NCBI GenBank assembly: GCA_043728315.1
Contig: JAYTMT010000046.1
Location: 1-5,032, forward strand
Length of the DNA stretch: 5,032 bases
Reading direction: 5' to 3'
Source: JAAFIP01 sp043728315
GTDB taxonomy: Bacteria; Pseudomonadota; Gammaproteobacteria; Burkholderiales; Burkholderiaceae_C
Shown here: piece after piece, positions 1 through 5,032 of the stretch
Numbering within the stretch: the stretch's first letter is position 1
How the letters are laid out: the number at the start of each line of letters is the position of its first letter
Made by a program: the position numbers and the translations under genes
Notes under the pieces: model-generated
What the model was told of the DNA's origin: nothing
The model's database searches: none
The model's input: the letters and a program-made list of their open reading frames with translations, nothing else

Positions 1-346
1 CAAGCTCAAAGCCGCCGCCCGCTGGATGATGGAGCTCAAATTAGCAGGCCAAATGCCCAACTTGCCCAGCCAAAACTCCAGCCTGCGCACGGCGCTCACG
101 GGCAACAAAGCCTATGTGGATGGCTTGATGCAAATCAGCGAGTCTTTGGGGCAGGCCATTGAGGCGGCGCAGGCCAGCGGTGAGCTGTCTGGCGCGATTC
201 CTGCGCATGTGATGCTGTACACCCTGTATGCCCGCGCCTGCGATCCGGTGCTGGAGTTTCTCAAAGCATCGGGGCTCTACACCGAAGGGCAGATCATCGA
301 TTTGGTGATGGCTACTTGCTTTGACGGGATCTTGGCGCGAGTCTAA
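1..346 (+). CDS. TetR-family transcriptional regulator, C-terminal part (5' end outside window)
   Basis: The reading frame is open from base 2 to the TAA at 344-346 and gives about 114 residues, so the start and any DNA-binding domain lie outside the window. The visible part is all-helical in character. The stretch AIEAAQASGELSGAIPAHVM is followed by YTLYARACDPVLEFLKASG and ends in IIDLVMATCFDGIL. This pattern of a helix, a 'QASGEL' turn and two long amphipathic helices is what I associate with the ligand-binding and dimerisation domain of TetR/AcrR repressors, but the helix-turn-helix that would prove it is not visible. The gene converges on ptsI, and a 27-bp operator-like element starts 24 bp after its stop. 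A second copy lies in the promoter of the MFS transporter, the kind of target a neighbouring TetR protein often represses. Another helical protein cannot be excluded. Confidence 0.6.
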   Translation, partial: KLKAAARWMMELKLAGQMPNLPSQNSSLRTALTGNKAYVDGLMQISESLGQAIEAAQASGELSGAIPAHVMLYTLYARACDPVLEFLKASGLYTEGQIIDLVMATCFDGILARV

Positions 347-370
347 TTGCTACTTTATTTGTAGTGACAT

Positions 371-397
371 ATGACCATTTGACGCTGACATTGGTCT
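371..397 (+). repeat. 27-bp operator-like element, left copy (inverted relative to 4500-4526)
   Basis: This copy matches the reverse complement of 4500-4526 at 26 of 27 positions. The only difference is T at 379 where the other copy has A. The shared core reads TGACGCTGACATTGGTCT. Both copies have outer palindromic arms GACCA/TGGTC separated by 14 bp, as expected for a dimeric repressor site. TGAC recurs at 365, 372, 380 and 386. This copy lies in the 158-bp gap between the convergent ends of the TetR-like gene and ptsI, where no downstream gene can use it. The rest of the gap is AT-rich and shows no clear gene or terminator. Confidence 0.75.
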
Positions 398-504
398 ATT
401 TTTCTTTTTGAAAAACGGTTTTCTAAGCGCTTCACGTTACCTTGGATAGCATAGGAGATGGTTTAGAACTCCCCTGCGCTCCAGCCTTGCGACCACAGCG
501 CAAC

Positions 505-2274
505 TCAAGCTCCCAACTCAGATGCTGGGTCATCCGCAGCAAGCACACGCTGGGCCCAGACTTTGAGGGGCACGGTGTCGGCGCGCAGCACCTCCTGCTT
601 GACTGCCAAAATCTGTGCGGGGTGCATAGAAAAACTGGTCAAGCCCATGCCCAGCAGAAGCTTGGTAAAGGCCACGTCGCCTGCCATTTCCCCGCACACA
701 CTCACCTGCACGCCGCTGGCATGGCCAGCACGGATGGTGTGCGCTATCAGCCCCAGCACAGCAGGGTGCAGCGGGTCATACAAATGCGCCACGCTTTCGT
801 CGGCGCGGTCAATGGCCAAGGTGTATTGGATTAGATCATTGGTGCCAATCGACAGAAAATCAAAGTACTTCAAAAACACGTTCAAATTCAAAGCGGCAGC
901 CGGAATTTCGATCATTGCGCCCAGCCTGAGCGGGCCGTACAGCAGGCCGCGCTGGTCTAGCTCGCTGCGGGCTATGGCAAGCTGCGCCAGGGTTTGGTGG
1001 ATTTCGCTGGCGGTGCTGAGCATGGGAATCAGCAGCTGCACTTTGCCATGCGCCGCGCTGCGCAAAATGGCACGTAGCTGGGTGCGAAACATGGCCGGGT
1101 CGGCCAAGCTCCAGCGTATGGCGCGCAGGCCGAGCGCGGGGTTCAGGTGGGTGTCGGTTTTAAGGCTTTTTTCTAGCGGCTTGTCCGAGCCCACGTCCAC
1201 TGAGCGAATCGTCACGGGCAAGCCCTGCATGCCGTCCACGGCGCGCACATAGGCGGCGTATTGCTCGTCTTCGCCGGGCAAATTACCAGCCCGCCCCATG
1301 AACAAAAATTCACTGCGAAACAGGCCCACGCCTACCGCGCCTGCTTTGATGGCGGCCACCGCATCGTTGGGCGATTCAATATTGGCCAAAAGCTCGATGC
1401 AAACGCCGTCCATGGTGACGGCTGGCGTGTGCTTCAGACGCGTCAGGCGCTCGCGCTCGAGCTCGTTTTGGCGCTGCTTGAAGCCGTATTCGGCCAAAAT
1501 AATAGGCGATGGGTCTACCACCATCAAGCCCGCGTCGCCGTCGATGATGACCCAGTCGTCTTGGTGCACCAAGGCGCTGGCCATGCGCGCGCCCACCACG
1601 GCGGGTATGTCTAGGCTGCGCGCCACAATGGCGGTGTGCGAGGTTTTGCCGCCCACGTCGGTCACAAAGCCAGCAAACACCGAGCTTTTGAACTGCATCA
1701 TGTCGGCAGGGCTTAAATCATGCGCCACCAACACCAAGGGCACGTCAATCGTGTCGTCCAGCAGCAAATCTTGCTGGCGCTTTTGGCGGGCACTGGGCGG
1801 CGGCACTGCCATCGCCGAGCCTGCACCTTTTAAAGCGCGCAGCATGCGCTCAATCACCTGCTCCAAATCGGCCTTGCGCTCGCGCAGGTACTCGTCTTCC
1901 ATTTCGTCAAACTGGCGCGAGAGCATGTCCAGCTGGGTGGTGAGCGCCCACTCGGCGTTGTACAGACGGTCCGCTATCCAGTGGCGCACGCCGTCTTGCA
2001 TGGTTTGGTCTTGCAAGAGCATCACATGCACGTCCAGCAGGGCGCTCAGCTCAGCGGGCGCGTCTTTGGCAGCCTTGCCCGAGAGGCTGTGCTGCAGCTT
2101 AATCAGTTCGTCAATCACGGTGTCGCGCGCGGCGCGCACGCGGCCAATCTCGGCCTCTACTTTGTCGGCGGTGATGAAGTAATGCGCCACATCCATGCGG
2201 CTGGACGTGACCAACACCGCCCGCCCGATGGCGATGCCGCGCGATACCGCAATGCCGTGGATGCTGAATGTCAT
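505..2274 (-). CDS. ptsI: PTS Enzyme I (phosphoenolpyruvate-protein phosphotransferase)
   Basis: Enzyme I autophosphorylates on histidine with PEP and passes the phosphate to HPr in the cytoplasm. The 589-residue length fits the family (about 575 in E. coli). The N-terminal part holds the HPr-binding helical region (roughly residues 25-150) and the swivelling phosphohistidine domain, with GGKTSHTAIVAR placing the active His at 213. The PEP-binding barrel begins near 285. It shows GLFRSEFLFM (Arg320), IRSVDVGSDKPL (Arg357), the metal ligands Glu456 in AMIEIPAA and Asp480 in IGTNDLIQY, and the catalytic Cys527 in SVCGEMAGD. All key residues are present, so it should be active. VGSDK replaces the GGDK seen in E. 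coli, a mild difference. The ATG at 2274 is supported by an AAAGGTG seven bases upstream. It is the last gene of the ptsM-ptsH-ptsI set, and I see no convincing hairpin terminator after it. Confidence 0.97.
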   Translation of the reverse strand: MTFSIHGIAVSRGIAIGRAVLVTSSRMDVAHYFITADKVEAEIGRVRAARDTVIDELIKLQHSLSGKAAKDAPAELSALLDVHVMLLQDQTMQDGVRHWIADRLYNAEWALTTQLDMLSRQFDEMEDEYLRERKADLEQVIERMLRALKGAGSAMAVPPPSARQKRQQDLLLDDTIDVPLVLVAHDLSPADMMQFKSSVFAGFVTDVGGKTSHTAIVARSLDIPAVVGARMASALVHQDDWVIIDGDAGLMVVDPSPIILAEYGFKQRQNELERERLTRLKHTPAVTMDGVCIELLANIESPNDAVAAIKAGAVGVGLFRSEFLFMGRAGNLPGEDEQYAAYVRAVDGMQGLPVTIRSVDVGSDKPLEKSLKTDTHLNPALGLRAIRWSLADPAMFRTQLRAILRSAAHGKVQLLIPMLSTASEIHQTLAQLAIARSELDQRGLLYGPLRLGAMIEIPAAALNLNVFLKYFDFLSIGTNDLIQYTLAIDRADESVAHLYDPLHPAVLGLIAHTIRAGHASGVQVSVCGEMAGDVAFTKLLLGMGLTSFSMHPAQILAVKQEVLRADTVPLKVWAQRVLAADDPASELGA

Positions 2275-2411
2275 GCTGGCGCACCTTTGGCCAAGCGCCG
2301 AGCCGCCTCAAGCGCAGGCCGCGCCCCTTGAGCATCAGCAAAGCGCAGTGCGAGCTTGCGCGGGGGCAGCGCAGCATACGCAGTGGCAAGTGTGGGGGCG
2401 CGTAACGTCAC
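2271..2411 (-). CDS. possible 46-codon ORF filling the ptsH-ptsI gap
   Basis: This is a speculative small gene. A GTG at 2411-2409 overlaps the ptsH stop as GTGA. The frame stays open for 46 codons and ends in a TGA that overlaps the ptsI ATG as ATGA. Both junctions are the overlaps seen in translationally coupled genes, and a purine-rich GGGGAAGG precedes the GTG, though only three bases separate them. The predicted peptide is small and basic, ending LEAARRLAKGAPA, and I recognise no family. Third codon positions are only moderately GC-rich (26 of 45 sense codons), so codon use does not argue strongly for coding. The same frame is open further upstream inside ptsH, so the openness itself may be chance. 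The alternative is an untranslated 130-bp spacer. Confidence 0.2.
   Translation of the reverse strand: MTLRAPTLATAYAALPPRKLALRFADAQGARPALEAARRLAKGAPA
2282..2288 (-). promoter_or_regulatory. Shine-Dalgarno site of ptsI
   Basis: AAAGGTG on the - strand lies seven bases before the ATG at 2274. It is the clearest ribosome binding site in the four-gene block. The transporter, EIIA and HPr starts have no comparable AGG or GAGG sequence, so ptsI appears able to initiate translation independently. Confidence 0.6.
2307..2332 (-). other. potential RNA hairpin in the ptsH-ptsI spacer
   Basis: CTCAAG at 2307-2312 pairs with CTTGAG at 2327-2332. CGC at 2313-2315 pairs with GCG at 2321-2323, leaving a three-base bulge (2324-2326) and a five-base loop. 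That is nine base pairs, most of them strong. No T-run follows in the direction of transcription, so it is not an intrinsic terminator. It lies about 19 bases upstream of the ptsI Shine-Dalgarno and could affect transcript processing or ptsI translation. In GC-rich DNA such a hairpin can also arise by chance. Confidence 0.3.
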
Positions 2412-2677
2412 TCGCCTTCCCCAAACTTGTCGTTGATCAAAGCTAACAGCGCGTCCATCGCCTCCTGCTCGCGCTCGCCATGGGTTTCCACCATCACCTC
2501 CACGCCAATGCCAGCGGCCAGCATCATCACGCCCATGATGGATTTGGCATTGACGCGGCGCTCGCCGCGGGCCATCCAGACCTCGCAGGGGAAGCTGCCA
2601 GCGCATTTGGTGAGCTTGGCCGAGGCACGGGCGTGCAGGCCGAGTTTATTGCTGATGGTTATTTTGGTTTGGATCAT
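2408..2677 (-). CDS. ptsH: HPr phosphocarrier protein
   Basis: HPr is the small cytoplasmic carrier that takes phosphate from Enzyme I on a histidine and hands it to EIIA domains. The 89-residue length is normal. NKLGLHARASAKL carries the phosphorylated His15 and the adjacent Arg17. AKSIMGVMMLAAGIG carries Ser46, the site modified by HPr kinase/phosphorylase in bacteria that have it. Betaproteobacteria commonly encode HprK elsewhere, so dual control is likely, but HprK is not in this window. The start ATG at 2677 lies inside the 3' end of the upstream EIIA gene (32-bp overlap) and has no recognisable Shine-Dalgarno; the preceding bases are A/C-rich. Translation is therefore probably coupled to the EIIA gene. 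The next gene, ptsI, begins 133 bp after the last coding base. Confidence 0.97.
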   Translation of the reverse strand: MIQTKITISNKLGLHARASAKLTKCAGSFPCEVWMARGERRVNAKSIMGVMMLAAGIGVEVMVETHGEREQEAMDALLALINDKFGEGE

Positions 2678-3089
2678 GTGGTTTTTGTAATTGGTTTTGG
2701 GGAGCGGTAACGGCCACTTGCATCACACCCTGCGCGCCGCCTGCCAGCGCGCGGGTGACCAGCACCTCGAGCGACTCAGAGCGGTAGTTCACGCAGCGTA
2801 CCAGCATGGGCATGTTCACGCCAGTTACCAAGCGGGTAGACACGCCGTCGGTGAGCATTTTGGCCACATTGCATGGCGTGGCACCAAAAATGTCGGCCAA
2901 AATCAAGGTGCTGTCGTTGCCCGCCATCTCCAGCATGATGCGGGCGCTGGCCAGCGTTTCTTCGGGCGCGGCATTGGGCGACACGTCCATGGCCAACACG
3001 TCGTTGCCGCAGTCTGGAAACACATGCAAGGCGCAGCTGCGCAGGGCGCTGGCCAGCGGGGCATGGGCGATGATAAAAATAGTATTCAC
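2646..3089 (-). CDS. ptsM: PTS EIIA, mannose (EIIA-Man/fructose IIA) family, stand-alone
   Basis: This is a single-domain EIIA that accepts phosphate from HPr. In the family the acceptor is a histidine near the N-terminus, here His9 in IFIIAHAPLASAL. Other family signatures are ADIFGATPCNVA (residues 65-76, with Asp66 equivalent to the conserved Asp near the active site) and VTGVNMPML (88-96). The domain ends near residue 128 and is followed by a polar Asn/Gln/His/Pro-rich tail of about 18 residues that lies largely in the overlap with ptsH. The start is a GTG at 3089. An in-frame TAA lies two codons upstream, so no longer form exists, and there is no clear ribosome binding site. No EIIB, EIIC or EIID partner is present, so a regulatory role is more likely than mannose transport. 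The symbol follows the ptsM-ptsH-ptsI naming used in Ralstonia/Cupriavidus. Confidence 0.9.
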   Translation of the reverse strand: MNTIFIIAHAPLASALRSCALHVFPDCGNDVLAMDVSPNAAPEETLASARIMLEMAGNDSTLILADIFGATPCNVAKMLTDGVSTRLVTGVNMPMLVRCVNYRSESLEVLVTRALAGGAQGVMQVAVTAPQNQLQKPHDPNQNNHQQ

Positions 3090-3124
3090 GGATTAAAAAG
3101 CAAGAGGGAATGCAACAAGGCAAA

Positions 3125-4477
3125 TTATGCAGTGCCTTTGCCACTGCCAGAGGCCTCAAACCCAGCAATTGCGCTATTTTGTCGGCTGATAAAAAACCCA
3201 TAAGACAGCGCGCAGCACAGCCCAAACACGCCCATGGCTGCGCTAAAAGCCTGCGCCGTGGCAAAACCTTGGGCTTTAAAAAGGTCAATCAAGAGCCCAA
3301 TGCCCCACTGCACCGCAAACACGCCCGAGAAAATCACCAAGTTGTAAGCCGAGAGCGCCCTGCCTGCCAGCGCTGGGGGAAATGCCATGCCAATGGCAGG
3401 CTGGGCCAGCGACATGAAGCTGTACGCCATGCAAAACAGTGCCCAGCCCCACCACTGCACCTGCGCGCCACCCCAGCAGATCAGCCCCAGCACCAATAAG
3501 CCCAGCGGGAAGCCGCGTGCGATCAGCCAGTCGGCATGCCAGCCTTTGCGTGCCAACAGCGGGTTGAGCGAGCCCCACGCAAAAAACGTGCAGAGCATGC
3601 ACACATTGAGCCAAAACAGCCCCGCCGCAGCCTGTGCTGGCGTGTAGCCCGACACCTGCACCAGCCACGGACCCGCCCACAGGGTTTGCATGGCCAAAAG
3701 GCCACCGTAGCAAAAAAAGCCCATGGGCATGTGGCGCACAAAATACGGATGGCTGAAAATGCGGCCGTAGGTTTGCCACAGGCTGGGCTGGCGTGTGCTT
3801 GTGTGTGGTGTTGTCGCCTTGCTTGCATCTGTACCGCTAGCTGTGGGTTGCGCAGGCACTGGCGCGCGCTCCCACGCAGGCAAGCGCCAAGCCAGCAAAA
3901 TCGCCGCAGCGGCTATGGACGCTGCCAGCAGCACAAACAGCGCCCGCCAGCCCCACTGCGGCACAAACCATTGCACCGGCAGGGTGGAGGCCAGCATACC
4001 CAGTGAGCCTGTCATCAGCATCCACGAGTTGGCCCGCAGCTGGCTGGCTGGCGCAAACCAGCGGCGATACCCTGTAAGCGGCGCCATCAGGCAAGCGCTC
4101 ACGCCCACGCCGCACAGCACCCGCGCGGCCAGCAGCCCTGAAAAACTTGTTGCCCAGCTAAAGGCCAAGCAGCCAAGCACCGCCACGCTTAAAAAGCACA
4201 CAATCACGCGCCGCGGCCCATAGCTGTCTAGCCACGCGCCCAGCGGCAGCTGGGTGAGCGCAAAGCCCAAAAAATAGCCGCCCGCCAGCAGCCCCAAATC
4301 CCCAGAGCCTAGGCCAAACTCAGCACTGAGCGTGGGCGCCAGCGTGGCCGTGACGGCGCGCACCAAGGCCGAGAAGAAATACGCCAGTGCAAAAGCTAAG
4401 AATACTTGGATGGCAAGGCTTTTGCCAAGCCTAGAAGTTAGCTGGTAAGTGGGCGCGGCGGCCGTAGAGTCGTTCAT
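3125..4477 (-). CDS. MFS transporter of unknown substrate
   Basis: This is a 450-residue inner-membrane protein with the hydrophobic pattern of about 12 helices in two six-helix halves. The first helix lies near 22-40. The family's motif A is recognisable in the loop after helix 2 as GAWLDSYGPRRV (residues 80-91, with Asp84 and Arg89/Arg90). A hydrophilic Ala/Pro/Ser/Thr-rich linker at about 203-232 separates the halves and is the expected cytoplasmic loop. Nothing visible indicates the substrate. The ATG at 4477 is followed by a normal hydrophilic N-terminus, but no Shine-Dalgarno precedes it. The gene ends 35 bp before the EIIA start on the same strand, so it may be the first gene of a four-gene transcript. 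A 27-bp operator-like element sits 22 bp upstream of its start, which suggests repressor control, possibly by the TetR-like protein at the left edge. Confidence 0.9.
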   Translation of the reverse strand: MNDSTAAAPTYQLTSRLGKSLAIQVFLAFALAYFFSALVRAVTATLAPTLSAEFGLGSGDLGLLAGGYFLGFALTQLPLGAWLDSYGPRRVIVCFLSVAVLGCLAFSWATSFSGLLAARVLCGVGVSACLMAPLTGYRRWFAPASQLRANSWMLMTGSLGMLASTLPVQWFVPQWGWRALFVLLAASIAAAAILLAWRLPAWERAPVPAQPTASGTDASKATTPHTSTRQPSLWQTYGRIFSHPYFVRHMPMGFFCYGGLLAMQTLWAGPWLVQVSGYTPAQAAAGLFWLNVCMLCTFFAWGSLNPLLARKGWHADWLIARGFPLGLLVLGLICWGGAQVQWWGWALFCMAYSFMSLAQPAIGMAFPPALAGRALSAYNLVIFSGVFAVQWGIGLLIDLFKAQGFATAQAFSAAMGVFGLCCALSYGFFISRQNSAIAGFEASGSGKGTA

Positions 4478-4499
4478 AAGCTGGTTTATAAGAAATTTG

Positions 4500-4526
4500 A
4501 GACCAATGTCAGCGTCATATGGTCAT
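4500..4526 (-). promoter_or_regulatory. 27-bp operator-like element, right copy, in the MFS promoter region
   Basis: This is the inverted partner of 371-397 (26 of 27 positions identical). On the + strand GACCA at 4501-4505 and TGGTC at 4520-4524 form the outer arms of an imperfect palindrome centred on the GC at 4512-4513. It lies directly upstream of the transporter start and abuts a possible -10 box at its upstream edge, so a bound protein would block initiation. Being conserved between two distant places argues for a functional site or a duplicated breakpoint rather than chance. Confidence 0.65.
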
Positions 4527-4530
4527 TGTA
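4525..4530 (-). promoter_or_regulatory. possible -10 box of the MFS transporter promoter
   Basis: TACAAT on the - strand matches the sigma-70 -10 consensus at five of six positions. It touches the upstream end of the 27-bp element and would give a start site inside that element, leaving a leader of roughly 40 bases. No good -35 box lies at the usual spacing (CATAAA at 4548-4553 is poor), so either an activator is needed or the promoter call is wrong. Confidence 0.3.
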
Positions 4531-4631
4531 TGCTATTAAAAATGTAGTTTATGGATGCCTAGTGTTGGCGGCAAGTGAGGGCGGTTAAGCAAGTGACTAG
4601 GGGCTTGGCTTGGCATAACAAGGCGCTAGCC

Positions 4632-4711
4632 ACCCGCTTGGGCATTGACCCGCATGCGTATTGACCCGCATGCTCAGCGACCCGCATGTGCATAAACCCG
4701 CATGCTCAGCG
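4632..4711. repeat. five-unit 16-bp tandem repeat
   Basis: ACCCGCATG starts at 4648, 4664, 4680 and 4696, and ACCCGCTTG at 4632, so the period is exactly 16 bp. Units three and five are identical (ACCCGCATGCTCAGCG), and the other units differ in their last seven bases. Most units contain the palindrome GCATGC or a near match. The last unit includes the stop codon and final Arg codon of the - strand gene at the right edge, and unit three repeats those same bases. The array therefore probably grew by duplication from the 3' end of that gene. It occupies the gap between that gene and the MFS promoter. Confidence 0.85.
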
Positions 4712-5032
4712 CTGCAAAGACAAGCCGCCAAAAAACGTCTCCAGCGCCTGCGTGCTCAGCGCCGAAGGGCCGTCGCGCTCGGCATTCGGTGTGCCATACA
4801 CCGCCGCCTGCACCAGCTGTGTGCCATGGATTTGGTAAATCGCCTGCGCGGTTTTGCTAGCGGCTTTCCAGTCTGCCATGGCGCGCTCTAAAGCGGCTTT
4901 CGGGTCAGCGCCAGTGCCCACGTCAATATACGACACCGTGAACATCGCCCCGCCAGCCTCGCAGCCAGCCATCACCATGCTGCGCGCCAGCCCGCCCAGC
5001 GCGATGCTGCGCGTGGCGCGGTCAGGCTTGCA
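4706..5032 (-). CDS. hypothetical protein, C-terminal part (5' end outside window)
   Basis: The frame is open from the right edge (5032) to the TGA at 4708-4706, giving 108 residues of a longer protein. It reads ARSMVMAGCEAGGAMFTVSY, then an alpha-helical ALERAMADWKAASKTAQ, then IHGTQLVQAAVYG, and ends ALETFFGGLSLQR. The order is a strand with VSYIDV, a helix, strands, and a final helix with a 'FF..L.L' end. It recalls small secreted or lipoprotein-type proteobacterial proteins that end in a similar strand-helix pattern, but I cannot name a family and no signal peptide is visible because the N-terminus is missing. Residues upstream of the internal ATG at 4978 continue without a stop, so that ATG is unlikely to be the true start. 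It is transcribed toward the MFS gene, with a 16-bp tandem repeat starting at its stop codon. Confidence 0.6.
   Translation of the reverse strand, partial: CKPDRATRSIALGGLARSMVMAGCEAGGAMFTVSYIDVGTGADPKAALERAMADWKAASKTAQAIYQIHGTQLVQAAVYGTPNAERDGPSALSTQALETFFGGLSLQR

Noticed and set aside
404..423. AT-rich inverted repeat GAAAA/TTTTC after the TetR-like gene, as a terminator for it or for ptsI
   Set aside because: The stem is only five A/T-dominated pairs (410-414 with 419-423), with no GC-rich stem followed by a T-run. It is too weak to call.
442..1252. Two overlapping + strand ORFs near the left copy of the 27-bp element (442-834 and 563-1252)
   Set aside because: These were considered as possible targets of the left copy. 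Both are almost entirely antisense to the 3' part of ptsI, and their translations look like shadow frames.
1298..2182. Long + strand ORF (294 codons) opposite ptsI
   Set aside because: It lies wholly antisense to a gene with all Enzyme I signatures. Its Ser/Arg/Ala-rich composition is typical of the shadow frame of GC-rich coding DNA, and it has no recognisable domain.
3124..3129. CATAAT as an internal -10 box for a separate ptsM promoter
   Set aside because: No -35-like sequence lies at the usual distance (CTCTGG at 17 bp spacing), and it overlaps the end of the MFS gene. It is possible but not supported.
3285..3779. Alternate-frame ORFs within the MFS gene on both strands (for example 3285-3779 - and 3536-4006 +)
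   Set aside because: The 450-residue transporter frame explains this DNA, with membrane helices and motif A. The other frames lack domains and plausible starts.
371..4526. Reading the inverted 27-bp pair as terminal repeats of a transposon
   Set aside because: There is no transposase in the interval. The bases just outside the two copies do not form a target-site duplication, and the genes inside are core metabolism and signalling.
4632..4711. CRISPR array or replication iterons
   Set aside because: The 16-bp period with partly conserved units has no spacers of CRISPR length, and no replication initiator gene or AT-rich origin lies nearby.

Overview
The window looks like a chromosomal segment of a fairly GC-rich betaproteobacterium, most likely order Burkholderiales and possibly Comamonadaceae. 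The main reason is the compact gene order mannose-family EIIA - HPr - Enzyme I (ptsM-ptsH-ptsI), typical of the reduced regulatory PTS of that group. The HPr also carries both the His15 and the Ser46 phosphorylation sites. The taxonomic call is inference from gene content and protein style, not from a database search.

Layout, left to right. Bases 1-346 hold the 3' end of a + strand gene that resembles the ligand-binding C-terminal domain of a TetR-family repressor. Bases 347-504 lie between two convergent gene ends and contain one copy of a 27-bp element. Bases 505-4477 hold four genes on the - strand, transcribed MFS transporter -> EIIA (ptsM) -> HPr (ptsH) -> Enzyme I (ptsI). The junctions are 35 bp apart, overlapping by 32 bp, and 130 bp apart. 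The last gap is tiled exactly by a possible 46-codon ORF. Bases 4478-4705 carry the transporter's promoter region, with the second copy of the 27-bp element in inverted orientation, followed by a five-unit 16-bp tandem repeat. Bases 4706-5032 hold the 3' end of a further - strand gene of unknown function.

How it fits together. Enzyme I takes phosphate from PEP and passes it to HPr, which can pass it to the EIIA. No EIIB or EIIC permease is present, so this is probably a phosphorelay for regulation rather than sugar uptake. The MFS transporter directly upstream may share the transcript.

The most interesting signal is the 27-bp element, present at 371-397 and again, inverted with one mismatch, at 4500-4526. 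The right copy sits 22 bp upstream of the transporter start, where an operator would be. The left copy sits 24 bp after the TetR-like stop codon, where no gene could use it as a promoter. Either the TetR-like protein binds both, or the four-gene block was inverted and the pair is the duplicated breakpoint.
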